Shown: positions 1-10,584 of the stretch, piece after piece
How positions within the stretch are numbered: the first letter of the stretch is position 1
How the letters are laid out: each line of letters starts with the position of its first letter
Assembly (NCBI GenBank): GCA_963576475.1
Contig: OY754977.1
Span: 34,763,872-34,827,871 of the forward strand
From: Molanna angustata
Lineage: Eukaryota > Arthropoda > Insecta > Trichoptera > Molannidae
Length of the DNA stretch: 64,000 nucleotides
Reading direction: 5' to 3'
The notes under the pieces: generated by a model
What the model was told of the DNA's origin: nothing
Seen by the model: the letters and a program-made list of their open reading frames with translations, nothing else
Databases searched by the model: none
Translations under genes and position numbers: made by a program

Positions 1-1050
1 AGGTCATTCCTCCCGAAAATTTCGCTGATGTTTACTAGAAACACAAGCGATTTGGAAGAAATGCCTGCTGGCCATTTGTAAGGCAAGCCAGGGTGTAAGG
101 AAGTGTTAAAATAAAAATAAAAAAAAACATTATCTTTTCAGTTATATCGCTCACGCTACGGTTGTTTTTACTCCAACTTCGTATTATAACACCTCCCCCC
201 TATATTTGGGGTGACCTTGGGGACTTATAGATATTTTTGTTCAAACTTCTAACCGACGACGCGAGGTAAACTTTACTAACTTTAGTTGTAATTAACATTA
301 GCAGAGTATAATTATCCCATCCGAGCAGACTCTAAACTCACTAATTAATAAGTTACTTATATATTTTTGTGTACGCGCTTTTCAATTCTGCCATTTAGCG
401 GAGGTTGTTTTGTTCACATTTTTCCGCTTATTGAGTCGCTGCTGAAATATCCCGAGATTAACTTTAAATTATTTTGGAAGTATTACTAACTCCATTTATC
501 CAAGTACGTGGCCAATTTACTAAACTTCAATATGACAAAGACTGTATTATATTAAAAAAAAGTTTTTTCCACAATCCACAGACAAAGTTTTGAATGTCTT
601 GGTATACCTTATATCTAAAACTGTTTTTATATTTTTATATGGTATGAATCAAAATATGTTTTTTTTTATATTCACTCATAGAATAATAATGTACAGAAGC
701 AGCGTGTGGTAAAAATTTCGAATTCAAATGTATGCCAAGTTTTTTTTACATGTGTGTGTGAGGCGGTAGATCGGTTGGTATGCGCATTATGTAGGTGTGC
801 GTATCGGTAGGTGTACGTATACTAGAAAATCGTCTATTTCAGCGTAGTTTTAGTTGGCATACATTCATTGCGCTGACTAGGTATCTGTATCATATATAAT
901 CTAAGTAGTCACTTTAAAGAATTATTTGAAGGAACGACAATCAAATAATGTGTAATTAAATTTAAATATGTTTTGTCAAACTAAGAACTTTAACGATGGT
1001 TTAACTTTGATTCAGTTTTATAATAATATTAAAATATAATAATTACAAAT
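1..1050. other. AT-rich non-coding stretch
   Basis: No gene is recognised. An A-rich run at about 108-128 follows a short GC-richer block, which would fit the 3' tail of a degraded LINE, but no protein homology is visible. The remainder is AT-rich, intron-like or intergenic DNA. Confidence 0.5.
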
Positions 1051-1059
1051 ATGAATTGC

Positions 1060-1320
1060 AGACTATACAGAGTATACAGACAAGACGAAGGACCTCAGAC
1101 TTTTATGACATAATAAACTCCAATATTGACTGTACAGACCTTCTGAAAATTATTAACTTGAACATACCAAACAAACGAACAAGACACACCTCAACGTTCT
1201 TTTTAGACTAAAAAAAACACAAATGCCGCTCAGAATTCGCCATTGTACCGATGTCTTACCACATATAATAATTTGGAAAAGATCAGATCCGTGAACATAT
1301 TCTGTACATAAGTCCAGGAG
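1060..1320 (+). mobile_element. degraded LINE reverse-transcriptase C-terminal fragment
   Basis: The plus strand reads, with breaks, RRTSDFYDIINSNIDCTDLL, then NIPNKRTRHTSTFF, and later a YNNLEKI-like stretch. This has the layout of the cysteine-poor tail of Jockey/CR1-type non-LTR polymerases, where an 'IDC..LL..I.xNIP...TR' block is followed by an 'N..D.F' block. Stops interrupt it, so it is a dead fragment. The family-level call is by eye only. Confidence 0.4.
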
Positions 1321-1411
1321 CCACGTTAGACAGGAATAATTAATTGTTTTGTTAACAGCAGTGAGTACATGCAACATGAAATCAAAGGAGGGCTGATTAA
1401 GTTACAATTAC

Positions 1412-1482
<71 letters not shown>

Positions 1483-1495
1483 TTCATTTATTCAT

Positions 1496-1530
<35 letters not shown>

Positions 1531-1543
1531 TTCATTTATTCAT

Positions 1544-1574
<31 letters not shown>

Positions 1575-1579
1575 TTCAT

Positions 1580-1626
<47 letters not shown>

Positions 1627-1667
1627 TTCATTTATTTATTTATTTATTAATTAATTAATTAATTAAT

Positions 1668-1718
<51 letters not shown>

Positions 1719-1800
1719 TTTGTTTATTTATTTATTAATTTATCTATTTATTTATTTATTTCTTTATTTTTTTTTGTTTATTTATTTATTTATTTATTTT
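1412..1800 (+). repeat. (TTTA)n microsatellite, about 390 bp
   Basis: A nearly pure tetranucleotide run with scattered TTCA and TTAA variants. It lies just downstream of a LINE-like C-terminal fragment, so it may have grown from a LINE tail. The open frame across it (LFIY repeats) is a by-product of the repeat having no in-frame stop. Confidence 0.97.
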
Positions 1801-2868
1801 GTGGCAGTATAGGTACCTACATGAGTACTTCAATAATTAAAAATGGTATTTCTGTCACAAATAAATACAGAAAAAGGTTAATGACTTTCAATATGTTTAA
1901 AGACGACAATAATGCTATCTTCATACTGTGATACCTATAAATAATGTTCTTGACAATACGGCAGTACGTTGACCTCTATTTGTCAAAACAATAGGGTATA
2001 TAATGAGGACAATAGATGATTCCATATCTCTTTTCCTGCCTAATTAAGTTTTGTACGTATTCTTCAATTATACATACTATCGCCATCGATAGTTGGATCT
2101 CATGTATTACATGCAACTAGTAATAAATAATATCGATTGATGACTTCAACCACAACTTCATCGCACTCAATTTTAAGTGAATGTTACCAGCTTTTAAATA
2201 TGTAATTCCCTCATCAAGCACAAGATTGCAATCTTTTTGATGAGGCACTGCAAAGAAAAATTTGTAAAAATATTATTACCTGTGAATTATATCTTGAATT
2301 GTTATTGTAAAATTATTATGTTAAATAAATAAAAAAAAATAAAAAAAATAGTCGAGCATTGTTTAAAACTGTTTTACTTAGTAGGTACATAATGTACATT
2401 ATTAGTACAATACAACGTTGATTTGATAACCCCTATTTGAAATTCAATCAATATGAAATATATATTTCTTCTACCTCTAAAGTTTGATTATGAAAATGTT
2501 GTTTGTGTCTAATATAATAATATATTCCGACAAACAAGAAGAGAAAAACAAAAGCTTATAATATTCAAATCTCGCCCACATGAATAAATCTTTCATCAGA
2601 TTACTCCACAGGGAGATACCAAGGCAGATGTTTTGTTTCAATTGATAACAATATATTATTGGTATATTATACTTATTTTAAACATTATTTGCATAATTTG
2701 ACTCACCGCTGTGTTGAAACACGTCAAAATAAAACAATATACCACTCAAAGAGAAGTGTTGCCTACTATGAAATATAAATACCATCATCATCATTATCAT
2801 CCGTACGATGGGATGTGCGCCAGGATCTATGGTAGCAGTTCATCTGGCGTGAATAGAGTGCTAGCTCA
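1801..2868. other. non-coding; Helitron-like 3' end at 2046-2120 and an A-rich tail at 2320-2350
   Basis: Positions 2046-2120 hold the 3' terminal ~75 bp of the Helitron-like family described at 2869-3960: a subterminal block equivalent to ATCGACAGTTGGA, a CATGT...ACATG hairpin and the terminus CAACTAG followed by T. A run of A with a few T at 2320-2350 resembles a LINE or SINE tail. Nothing else is recognised. Confidence 0.6.
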
Positions 2869-3068
2869 TCCAACTGTCGATTTGTTCAGGAGAACTTTAT
2901 TCTCTTAACATATCGACAATGTTTCAAGCCAGAATACGCGAGAATTGTATGGAGAGGTCTACTTTTTTCACGGCTTTTCCAACTTTGAAGTCAAAAAACA
3001 CCAACTTAGAGGCTTCGCAGCATATATGTTCCATACACGGATTTACTCAGAATTCGGAGTAGAACATT

Positions 3069-3153
<85 letters not shown>

Positions 3154-3960
3154 TGTGTGTCTGTGTGTGTGTCTGTGTGTGTTTGTGTGTCCGTCCCCCC
3201 CTTATAACTTTTGATCCGCTCAATTTACAGAGCCTAAAATTTCAGAATATATAAACAGTTACAGGCCTACAAAACATTTATACTCGGAATTTTGAATTTT
3301 TGTTTCAGTCAGGGGTTATCAACTTTTGAATTTTTCTTTTATTTTTCCATATATCTCAGAAACCATAAACGCTAGAACGCTGAAAATTGGTACAAACATA
3401 GACAAATACAAAATCTCAAATTATTTTTTTCAAAAAAATTCCAGGGTTTCTCGAACATTTTTTATTAAGAAAAATATTTTTTTTATGATAAATTTATGAG
3501 TTTAACTGCCTATATTTCCAAAACTTTTACAATTATCGAAAAAAGCTGAAACACCCCAACTAGATAATTTAATTTTCTATAAAAAATATTAACATTGTAG
3601 TAGAAGATCTCAATTTTTTTTTAACAATTTTTTTAAAAATTGAATTTAGTGACGACATCGCTTCATACATTTTGTATGGCAGTCGCCTATACACAATATG
3701 TAAGAAGACTTAATAGTTTGATACTTCATCTCCAAACATACATACATACCATCATGCTATTTGCATATTCTGGGTAGGAAAAAGGATATTCCTCCATACT
3801 ATCCTATCTTGACATACATACCTACATATGTTGTATAGAAAACAAAATATCTGAAAATATTCAATAATTTGTATCTATGGGTTTATAGTTTGGTACATAT
3901 TCTTCAACTATACATACTATCGCTATCGACAGTTGGATCTCATGTGTTACATGCAACTAG
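2869..3960 (+). mobile_element. Helitron/HINE-like non-autonomous element, most complete copy (1,092 bp)
   Basis: The left end begins TCCAACTGTCGAT and the right end contains its reverse complement ATCGACAGTTGGA, followed by a CATGT-GTT-ACATG hairpin and the terminus CAACTAG, with T as the next host base. TC at the 5' end, a 3' hairpin, a CTRR terminus and a T after it are Helitron hallmarks; the subterminal inverted repeats and internal microsatellite recall Helentron-associated HINE elements. There is no helicase/Rep reading frame, so the copy is non-autonomous. Relatives lie near 9.4-10.2, 13.5-14.0, 28.2-29.5, 36.9-37.4, 44.8-45.4, 57.5-57.9 and 59.2-61.6 kb. Confidence 0.75.
3071..3193 (+). 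repeat. (GT)n microsatellite inside the Helitron-like element
   Basis: A GT run of about 80 bp grades into GTCT/GTTT variants. Other copies of the same element carry a short CA/GT run at the same place (29300-29330, 37136-37180 on the other strand), so the microsatellite is a built-in part of the family that expanded here. Confidence 0.95.
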
Positions 3961-3969
3961 TTTAGTATT

Positions 3970-4254
3970 AACCGGGGTGCACCACGTGGAAGCGTATTAG
4001 CTTTATAGAATCCGAACTAGACATGGCAGATGTGCTGACTTCTTTCACAAATGTGGCTGGTTGGACTCCCCTATGTAGATGCGACTGCGGGGCGGATAGA
4101 CAGACTTCTTCTTGTTGAGTGACTCAGCGACGAATTATATTTAACATTGACATTAAACCTTGACAAGCAAGCCTACTTGTGGTAATTACTATTATCTTTG
4201 TATCTAAACTTTGTTTTATTATGAATATACGATAAATAAATAAATTATTATCCG
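3970..4254 (+). mobile_element. LINE C-terminal zinc-knuckle fragment with (ATAA) tail
   Basis: The plus strand encodes GWTPLCRCDCGADRQTSSC before a stop. A Cys-x-Cys-Gly-x5-Thr pattern is the C-terminal knuckle of one group of arthropod non-LTR polymerases, also seen in the element at 48931-49650 (ICECGARQD). About 150 bp of 3' sequence follows, ending in ATAAATAAATAAA at 4230-4248, which marks the 3' end of the insertion. It is 5'-truncated. Confidence 0.6.
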
Positions 4255-4552
4255 TAAGAGCGGTGTTAGCCCAGCGGTAATGTCGTCGCCTCACGTGCGT
4301 GAGGTCGACGGTTCGAATCCGGGCGGGGCACGCACCTCTGGATTTAAAAAAAAAATCTATGTGCGGATTTATATCACTAGCTATGCGTAGCCATGATCCA
4401 ATTTGTCTGGTTCCCCTTTCTAAGGGTTACGAAGGTCAGATGGCAGTCGCTTCAATGTAATAACCGGACTCGCCAATTCTAGGATCATGGTCAAAGCGTA
4501 CCCCGACAGAAACGGGACAAAAAGCGTTAAGGGAAAAGAATCATCATTATCA
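4255..4552 (+). mobile_element. tRNA-derived SINE
   Basis: A polymerase III type 2 promoter is visible: an A-box-like TTAGCCCAGCGG at 4266-4277 and a B box GGTTCGAATCC at 4310-4320. A tRNA-unrelated body follows, and the element ends in a short ATC-rich tail near 4550. The head does not fold into a full tRNA cloverleaf with a CCA-side acceptor stem, so this is a SINE rather than a tRNA gene. Confidence 0.7.
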
Positions 4553-5069
4553 TCCGTGGCTCTACACCCAGGTTTGGTCATGGCCACCTGTGGAGTTCAT
4601 CACCATACATGGCCTTGTAAAAATGCTCTATTTTTAATCTATATTTAATAGGTCAATTTATTTCAATGTGGTCTTACTAACTATTTCGTAGTCGACCTCT
4701 TTATTCAACGCCACACAGCTTTGTACTAAAATTGAATAATCATAAATTAATGTGAGAAATCTCGATATGTTAAATCATACAAGTTGTGTACATTTTCAAC
4801 GATTAACTTATTGATATATTTTTATAAAAAAATAGCATAAAGTAACTTATTTATGTGCTATAAAGTGTTTACTGCCTTTTTTGTGAAAGTATTATTCATA
4901 TTGTAGTCGTTAAATAAGTTTATTGTTTCAAAAAAAATACTTGGTAGTCAAATCGAATTGCTACAAATTATTTTACGACTACCTACTTTTGTTAAACGCT
5001 TTAAATCAGAGATACTCAATCTCTTTACTCATTCGCGTCCCTATATTTTTTTCTTATTCTCTTTCAGAC
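4553..5069. other. non-coding AT-rich stretch
   Basis: Apart from a short ATC-rich start next to the SINE, I see no gene or repeat that I can name. Confidence 0.4.
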
Positions 5070-5315
5070 TGTTCTTTTCCATTCTTGGACATAGGCCAAC
5101 TCCTTGATCCTCCACAACTCCCTGTCTTGGGCACACTACATCTATCGCCCTCCGGCACATTTCTTGATGTCATCAGACTGCCGACGCCTCTTCGGCTTGT
5201 TCACGGTTGCCATTCAACGATCTTTTTGGTCCATCGTGAATCCTGGTATCTGGTAATATACCTAGCTCAGCTCCACTTAAGACCAGCGACCCTTTCCGCT
5301 ATATCGGCTACTTTG
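5070..5315 (-). mobile_element. RTE-like LINE C-terminal fragment
   Basis: The minus strand reads VADIAERVAGLKWS, then YITRYQDSRWTKKIVEW before it decays. 'VADIxxRVxxLKWxWAGHIxRxxDxRWxxKxxEWxP' is the C-terminal block of an RTE-like LINE common in moths and butterflies; sister copies are at 20455-20915 (plus) and 23415-23810 (minus). Frameshifts and stops show it is inactive. Confidence 0.65.
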
Positions 5316-5329
5316 GTTCTTTCTCTTAT

Positions 5330-5650
5330 CTTATTTTTCAGCTCTTACTTTGAAGTACGTTCAGCAAGACTGGAATAATTTGAGTCCTGATATAACTTCG
5401 TCAATCTCGCTCTCCATTTTCAAGAAAATACTAAAGCAGGGATATCTCTCCGAAAATACCTGATCCCTCTCCTTTTCCAACCCTTCCCTTTGTTACGTAA
5501 TATTTACTAAAGAAGGAATATTTATCCCTGAACACCTGATCTCGATTTCCTCTTCTTGTTCTATCCTAATCCTTCTTTTTTATGTATATTGTCTTTATTC
5601 TTTTTTAGGTTTCATTTTCGTTGATGTACATATATAATTCTATCTATTTA
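5330..5650 (+). mobile_element. LINE C-terminal fragment with 3' UTR
   Basis: With one frameshift the plus strand reads SYFEVRSARL then WNNLSPDITSSISLSIFKK and ends KQGYLSENT-stop at about 5461. The same tail (FKKRLKQKYLSDNT-stop) ends the fragment at 11837-12356, so both are copies of one LINE family. The pyrimidine-rich sequence after the stop is shared with the other copy too. Confidence 0.6.
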
Positions 5651-5654
5651 AGAT

Positions 5655-5955
5655 AAATTCATTGGTTTACATCTTGACATACATGTTTTACCTCATTTCC
5701 ATCCATACGTCGCTTAAAACATGCTCAATTTTTATTCTGACATCGTTTATTACCATCTTTCAAAATCAATCTCATTTATATGATCATGCCAACTCTTTCT
5801 TCGCCCGCCCCTATATCTCATTTTACTGTTTTCAGCCTTTTATACAATCTTTGACAGGCGTTCATTCATTCTCTCTACATGTCCGAAATCATCGCAAAGT
5901 GTTTATATTCATTCTAATCACAATATCTCTTTCAATCTTACATTCTCGTATAATA
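5655..5955 (-). mobile_element. degenerate LINE tail, same family as 56890-57165
   Basis: The plus-strand reading IFQNQSHLYDHANSFFARP parallels IFQNPIYVIVPTFSWPTS at 57000-57070. In the cleaner copy the minus strand encodes a DDRLTKKV...RGRPRKSWHNHI block, so this stretch is an older, heavily mutated minus-strand copy of that LINE C-terminus. Confidence 0.5.
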
Positions 5956-5958
5956 TCT

Positions 5959-6141
5959 GGGGGCAAGTCTGGTCCGACCGGCTAAATCAAAACCGTAGTG
6001 ATTACCCATATTATGGATATAATTATCGTATGGAGTTCTATGACATCTAAAGATATTATAGAACTCCATATAATAATTATATCCATGATATGGGTAATCG
6101 TGAGGGTTTCGATTTCGCCGATTGAACCAGACTTGCCCCCC
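5959..6141. mobile_element. foldback MITE, family GGGGGCAAGTCTGG (copy 1, 183 bp)
   Basis: The whole element is one imperfect palindrome with arms of about 88 bp: it opens GGGGGCAAGTCTGGTCC and closes with its complement ending CTTGCCCCCC. The centre is a short TATGACATCTAAAGAT loop. Related copies are at 54330-54507 and, as a right half only, 17249-17347; a 14-bp scrap is at 59190-59203. No coding capacity. Flanking bases read ATCT...AGAT, so the palindrome extends four bases further and a target duplication is not clear. Confidence 0.8.
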
Positions 6142-6175
6142 AGATGTCTTGAATTGGTCACTGCTTCTTGTATTC

Positions 6176-6580
6176 CATTTTGTACTAAATATAAATTATT
6201 TTTCACTAATTTTACATCATTTTGCACTTATTTTACATCATTTTGCACTAATTCAACATAATTTTGCACTAATTTTACATCACTTTGCACTAATTTAACA
6301 TAATTTTGCACTAATTTTACATCATTTTGCACTAATTTAACATAATTTTTCACTAATTTTACATCATTTTGCACTAATTTTACATCATTTTGCACTAATT
6401 TAACATAATTTTGCACTAATTTTACATTATTTTGCACTAATTTAACATAAGTTTTCACTAATTTTACATAATTTTGCACTAAATATGCATCATTTTTTGT
6501 TTTCACTAACTATAGATTATTTTGCACTAATTTTACATCATTTTGCACTAATTTTACATAATAGATTTATCATTTCGATA
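6176..6580 (+). repeat. 21-bp tandem repeat, about 17-18 copies
   Basis: The unit is approximately ATTTTGCACTAATTTTACATC and alternates ACATC/ACATA versions; the last few units (after 6480) are degenerate. Because 21 is a multiple of three, the minus strand stays open over about 92 codons as a KLVQNDV heptad. It abuts the foldback MITE at 5959-6141. Confidence 0.93.
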
Positions 6581-6639
6581 CCATTTTCAAATAAGTCTCA
6601 GGCTTTTTTATTTCGATGTGTATTTAAAAAAGTGATACA

Positions 6640-6943
6640 ACCACAAACTACAGAGCCTATTCAAGAAACCAAATATCGTCCAAACGATAAAAATAGGGAG
6701 GTTTCGCTGTTTCGCTGGTTAGGACATGTGCATCGTATTGAAGATGATCAGACACCGAAAAGAATCCTCACAACACATCCGGGGGGAAGAAGAGGTGTAC
6801 ATGGGAAGGCCGAAAATATGATGGATGAATGGAGTCAGATAGCTGACGATATGCGGAATTGGAGAGAAAAGACCATGGATAGGGTGCAATGGAGACGATT
6901 CCTTGAGGTGGCCAAGGCCCATCCTGGGCTGTGGAGCCACTGA
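6640..6943 (+). mobile_element. LINE C-terminal tail fragment
   Basis: The plus strand encodes FRWLGHVHRIEDDQTPKRIL, then a basic stretch, then DRVQWRRFLEVAKAHPG before the stop at 6943. 'RWLGHVxRxxDxxxPKR ... DRxxWRxxxxxAKAHPG' is the terminal block of a common insect LINE group. The conserved order and the short length show a 5'-truncated insertion. Confidence 0.65.
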
Positions 6944-7019
6944 TGATGACGATGATTTAAAGAAGTAAATCATATTATTCTATACTGAACATAACAATCA
7001 CGAACCCTTTGTTTAGAAT

Positions 7020-7945
7020 TTCTTCATAGCTCAAATAACCAATTATTTCTTAATATTGAAAAATGTAATAAAATCACCTTTACGCGCTCCAAAACCCCAA
7101 TTTCTCATGAGTATACAATTAACGGAAAGATTCTTATTAGAAAGCATGAAATTAGGGACCTTGGAGTTATTGTGGATACGAAGATGACATTTAAAAGCCA
7201 TATTGACTATAATATAGACAAGGCTTTTAAACAATTAAATTTCATAATTAGGGTATCAAGGCCGTTCAAGTCCACGGGTACTCTAAAATCACTGTACTGT
7301 TGCTATGTCCGTAGTTGTATTGAATATGCGTCTATTGTATGGAACCCACATTACGTCACGCATATAAATAGATTGGAAAATATACAAAATAAATTCTTAA
7401 AACATTTAGATTATAGAAGCAGACGTTCTTTTGGTGATCCCGCACAATCAGCCCAATATCATTAATTAACTACCTTAGAAGCCCGGCGAACTGTAGCTGA
7501 CATGTCTTACTTATACAAGTTGGTGAAATAACGGATTCTAGTGAGTTATTATCTAAATTAAACTTTCATGCACCAAATAGGCTTACTAGAAAGACTCATA
7601 CATTTAGGCCACCTAAATGTAGTACTAATTATGCTCAGAACTCCTACATATAGAACGTGTTGTAACTATAACGCGTACTTTAATGAAATAGACCTTTTCA
7701 ATAACTCCTTAAACGTATTTAAATGTTTAATTTCTAGATTACTGCTTCGTGGTTAGGTGGTGTACGTGTGTTCCCCTTTTTCTACTTTCCTACTCCCTTC
7801 CTCAAAACTACTTCTTTTTGTAAATATAATAACGATAATACTTGTAAACTTAATTGGTTCACATGTCATATTATGTATGTTAGTAAAATAAGTAAATGTA
7901 ACTATCTGTTTACATAATAAATAAAAATAAAATAAAATAAAATGA
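7020..7945 (+). mobile_element. LINE reverse-transcriptase 3' portion plus 3' UTR (pseudogenised)
   Basis: An open stretch runs from about 7026 to 7465 and includes NIEKCNKITFTRS, EIRDLGVIVDTKMTFKSHID, FIIRVSRPFKS, LKSLYCCYVRSCIEYASIVW and NRLENIQNKFLKHLDYR. These are the thumb and post-RT blocks of Jockey/CR1-type polymerases. After 7465 frameshifts break the frame, but fragments such as LLSKLNFHAPNR and CCNYNAYFNEIDLFNNSLN continue it to about 7750. A 3' UTR follows and ends in (AAAAT)n at 7918-7945. The catalytic FADD block is missing, so this is a 5'-truncated copy. Confidence 0.85.
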
Positions 7946-8006
7946 AAAAATATTTTTGCAATATAAAAATATTTTAAGTATTTTTGCTGTTCCTCTAGTC
8001 GCTAGT

Positions 8007-8359
<353 letters not shown>

Positions 8360-8469
8360 TGAAATTGGTATAGTTTGATGATCGCTGAAAAATGTAGGGA
8401 ACTGCCGAGAAAAATTGAAAGATAAAAATAAATAGAGTTTTGAAAAAAAGGAAATGTACGGACCCAAGT

Positions 8470-8810
8470 ATCTTAGGTTTCCTTCTTTTAAATTTTCATT
8501 CAAATGGTCATGCCAACCCATTCAGTATTAACTCTTATGTATATTCTTTTGGTCAGTCGTTCATCGTCATTCATTCAATATACCCAAACTATCTTCAAAC
8601 ATTCACTTTCATTTTCCTTCTTTATCTTGCATTCTTTATTGAACAAGCTTGAACAATCGACCAGCATGTATGTGACGATGCATGGATGTAAAGGTAGCCG
8701 GGAATGTGTGGAAAAAAAGAGAAGTATGGCGCTCGTTTTACTCTGCTTACTCCGTAAGGGACATGGGCGTGATGTTATGTAAGTATATATGACCCAGAAA
8801 AGTAAAAGTA
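8470..8810 (-). mobile_element. possible degenerate LINE tail
   Basis: Weak similarity by eye to the minus-strand LINE tail at 56890-57165 (shared 'TGTGCCAACCC'-type spacing and 'GGTCAGTCGTTCATC' block). No clean reading frame survives, so the assignment is tentative. Confidence 0.25.
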
Positions 8811-8910
8811 TGTATGACAGTATTCATGAATGTGAATGAGGCCAAATGTGAATGTCGTGTCAAAAGTTTGACGTTACGTTCACTCTACCTACCCTAAATG
8901 GGGAAACAGC

Positions 8911-8952
8911 GTGATAGTTTGTATGAATGTGCATGTTCATACAAACTATCAC
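8911..8952. repeat. perfect 17-bp inverted repeat (hairpin, 8-base loop)
   Basis: GTGATAGTTTGTATGAA at 8911-8927 is exactly complementary to 8936-8952. It may be the core of a small foldback element. It is not followed by a T run, so there is no reason to call it a terminator. Confidence 0.85.
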
Positions 8953-8989
8953 GATGTATGAACAGACAAACGGCAACATGAACGATAAT

Positions 8990-9385
8990 CAGGTAAATGA
9001 CATTATGATAAGATAAAAGCAAATTATATTACAATTTGAATAATTTCTTAAATATTTACTCTCTTACCGCAACTCAATATAAAATAACAATAAAAAACTG
9101 TATTGGATGTAAAAATTTTATGCAAATGTCGAAATTCTTTAGCGACATGATTCATATCGAAATGCTTATAACTAGGATATTCAACTTTACAAAAGTTTCG
9201 ACCTCACAAACTATACATTTGTGCACGAACAGTTAGATAAGCAGATGGACTTTAGAGTTCTGTCAAAAATTGTCAGGAACTGTTACCGCAGTCAATTTAA
9301 AATTATCCACTTCAAATGCACTAAAATTTGGAAAACCCATCTACAATCAACTATTTAAAAATAAAATAAAAATATATGTTATATA
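8990..9385. other. non-coding AT-rich stretch
   Basis: No gene or repeat recognised. Confidence 0.4.
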
Positions 9386-10226
9386 CTAGTTACATGTAAC
9401 ACACGAGATCGAACTGTAGTATGTATAGTTGAAGAATACATACCAAAGTTTAAACCATGACATCCTTCTCCAGAAATTGCACGATTTTGGATTTGACTAC
9501 AAACTTATAAATTTCTTTTCCTCTTACCTTAAAAATAGAAAACAATATATAACGGTGGGTCAATATTGTTCCGAAGAAATCCGAGCTTTTTTGTAATACC
9601 ACAGGGATCTGATTTGGGACCATTGTCGTCACTAAATTCAATTTTTATGATGAACTACTACAATGATCATATTTTTTATAAAAAATAAAATTATCTAGTT
9701 GGGGTGTTTCGCCTTTTTTCGTTATTTAAAACTTTGGAAATAGGTACAGGCAGTTAAACACAAATTTATCATAAAAAAACTTTTTCTTAGTAAAAAATGT
9801 TTGAGAAACTCTGGAATCTTTTAAAATAAATCGATTTGAGATTTTGTATTTCTCTATATTTATACAAATTTTCAGCGTTTTAACATTTATGGTTTTTGAG
9901 ATATAAAAAAAAGAAATATTTAAAAGTTGATAACCCCTGAATTATCGAAAATTCTGAAATTTTGAAAATTAGGGCTCTGTGCATTGAGCAGATCATAAGT
10001 CATTGGGGGACACACACAGACACATTAAAAAAAGACTGACCTTCATATTATCCTATCCTGACATACCTATATAACCTACATGTTTTATATAGAAAACAAA
10101 ATATCTTTAAAAATTTATTAATTTGTGTTTAAGTGTTTATTGTGTTTAAGTTTGGTACGTATTCTTCAATTAAACATACCTACTATCGCTATCGACATTT
10201 GGATCTCATGTGTTATAGGCAACTAG
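9386..10226. mobile_element. head-to-head Helitron-like composite with LINE fragment inside
   Basis: Positions 9386-9455 are the family 3' end on the minus strand (the CTAG terminus is at the left edge, with T beyond it on that strand). Positions 9633-10015 are internal Helitron sequence, also minus. From about 10030 to 10226 the orientation flips to plus and ends in AACTAG followed by T. The block therefore has a family 3' terminus at both edges. A LINE piece (9456-9632) sits in the left part. Confidence 0.65.
9456..9632 (+). mobile_element. LINE reverse-transcriptase fragment (domains around IPQGSDLGPL)
   Basis: The plus strand reads LLQKLHDFGFDYKLINFFSS, YLKNRKQYITVGQ and, after one frameshift, VIPQGSDLGPL. 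These are consecutive reverse-transcriptase blocks (SYLxNRxQxV ... PQGSxLGPLL) of a Jockey/CR1-type LINE. It stops abruptly at GTCGTCACTAAATTC, where Helitron-like sequence begins. Confidence 0.8.
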
Positions 10227-10306
10227 TATACAATTAATTCTGTTTTGGTATCTATTATGTATGTGTAGATAGGTTTATATGTAATTTTTAATCATCTTAT
10301 TTGCTT

Positions 10307-10584
10307 TTTTATTATAATATTAAATTGCTATAACCACTTGAATTGAGTTTAACGCGACTAATTTCGGGAGAAACTGACCTCCCATCGACAGGCGAATTAC
10401 AACTAACTAATGTTGGACGTTTGTATTAGGTAAGTACCTAAATTGGGTATACTTTAGGTACATAATACAAACGTCCAACATTAGTTAGTTGTAATTCGCC
10501 TGTCGATGGGAGGTCAGTTTCTCCCGAAACTAGTCGCGTTAAACTCAATTCAAGTGGTTATAGCAATTTAATATTATAATAAAA
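10307..10584. repeat. long inverted repeat, arms about 122 bp
   Basis: The left arm 10307-10428 and right arm about 10463-10584 are near-perfect complements; for example TTTCGGGAGAAACTGACC on the left matches GGTCAGTTTCTCCCGAAA on the right. The spacer of about 34 bp holds an imperfect GTACCTAAA/TTTAGGTAC pair. It is a foldback structure with no coding capacity. The right arm feeds directly into the tandem array that follows. Confidence 0.9.

Noticed and set aside
1369..1650. Open frame of LFIY repeats
   Set aside because: Product of the (TTTA)n microsatellite; no gene signals.
4258..4330. tRNA gene
   Set aside because: A and B boxes are present but the acceptor stem does not close, and a long non-tRNA body with a simple tail follows, so it is a SINE.
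6228..6506. Coiled-coil protein gene (KLVQNDV heptads)
   Set aside because: The frame exists only because the repeat period is 21 bp; no start context, splice sites or surrounding coding sequence.
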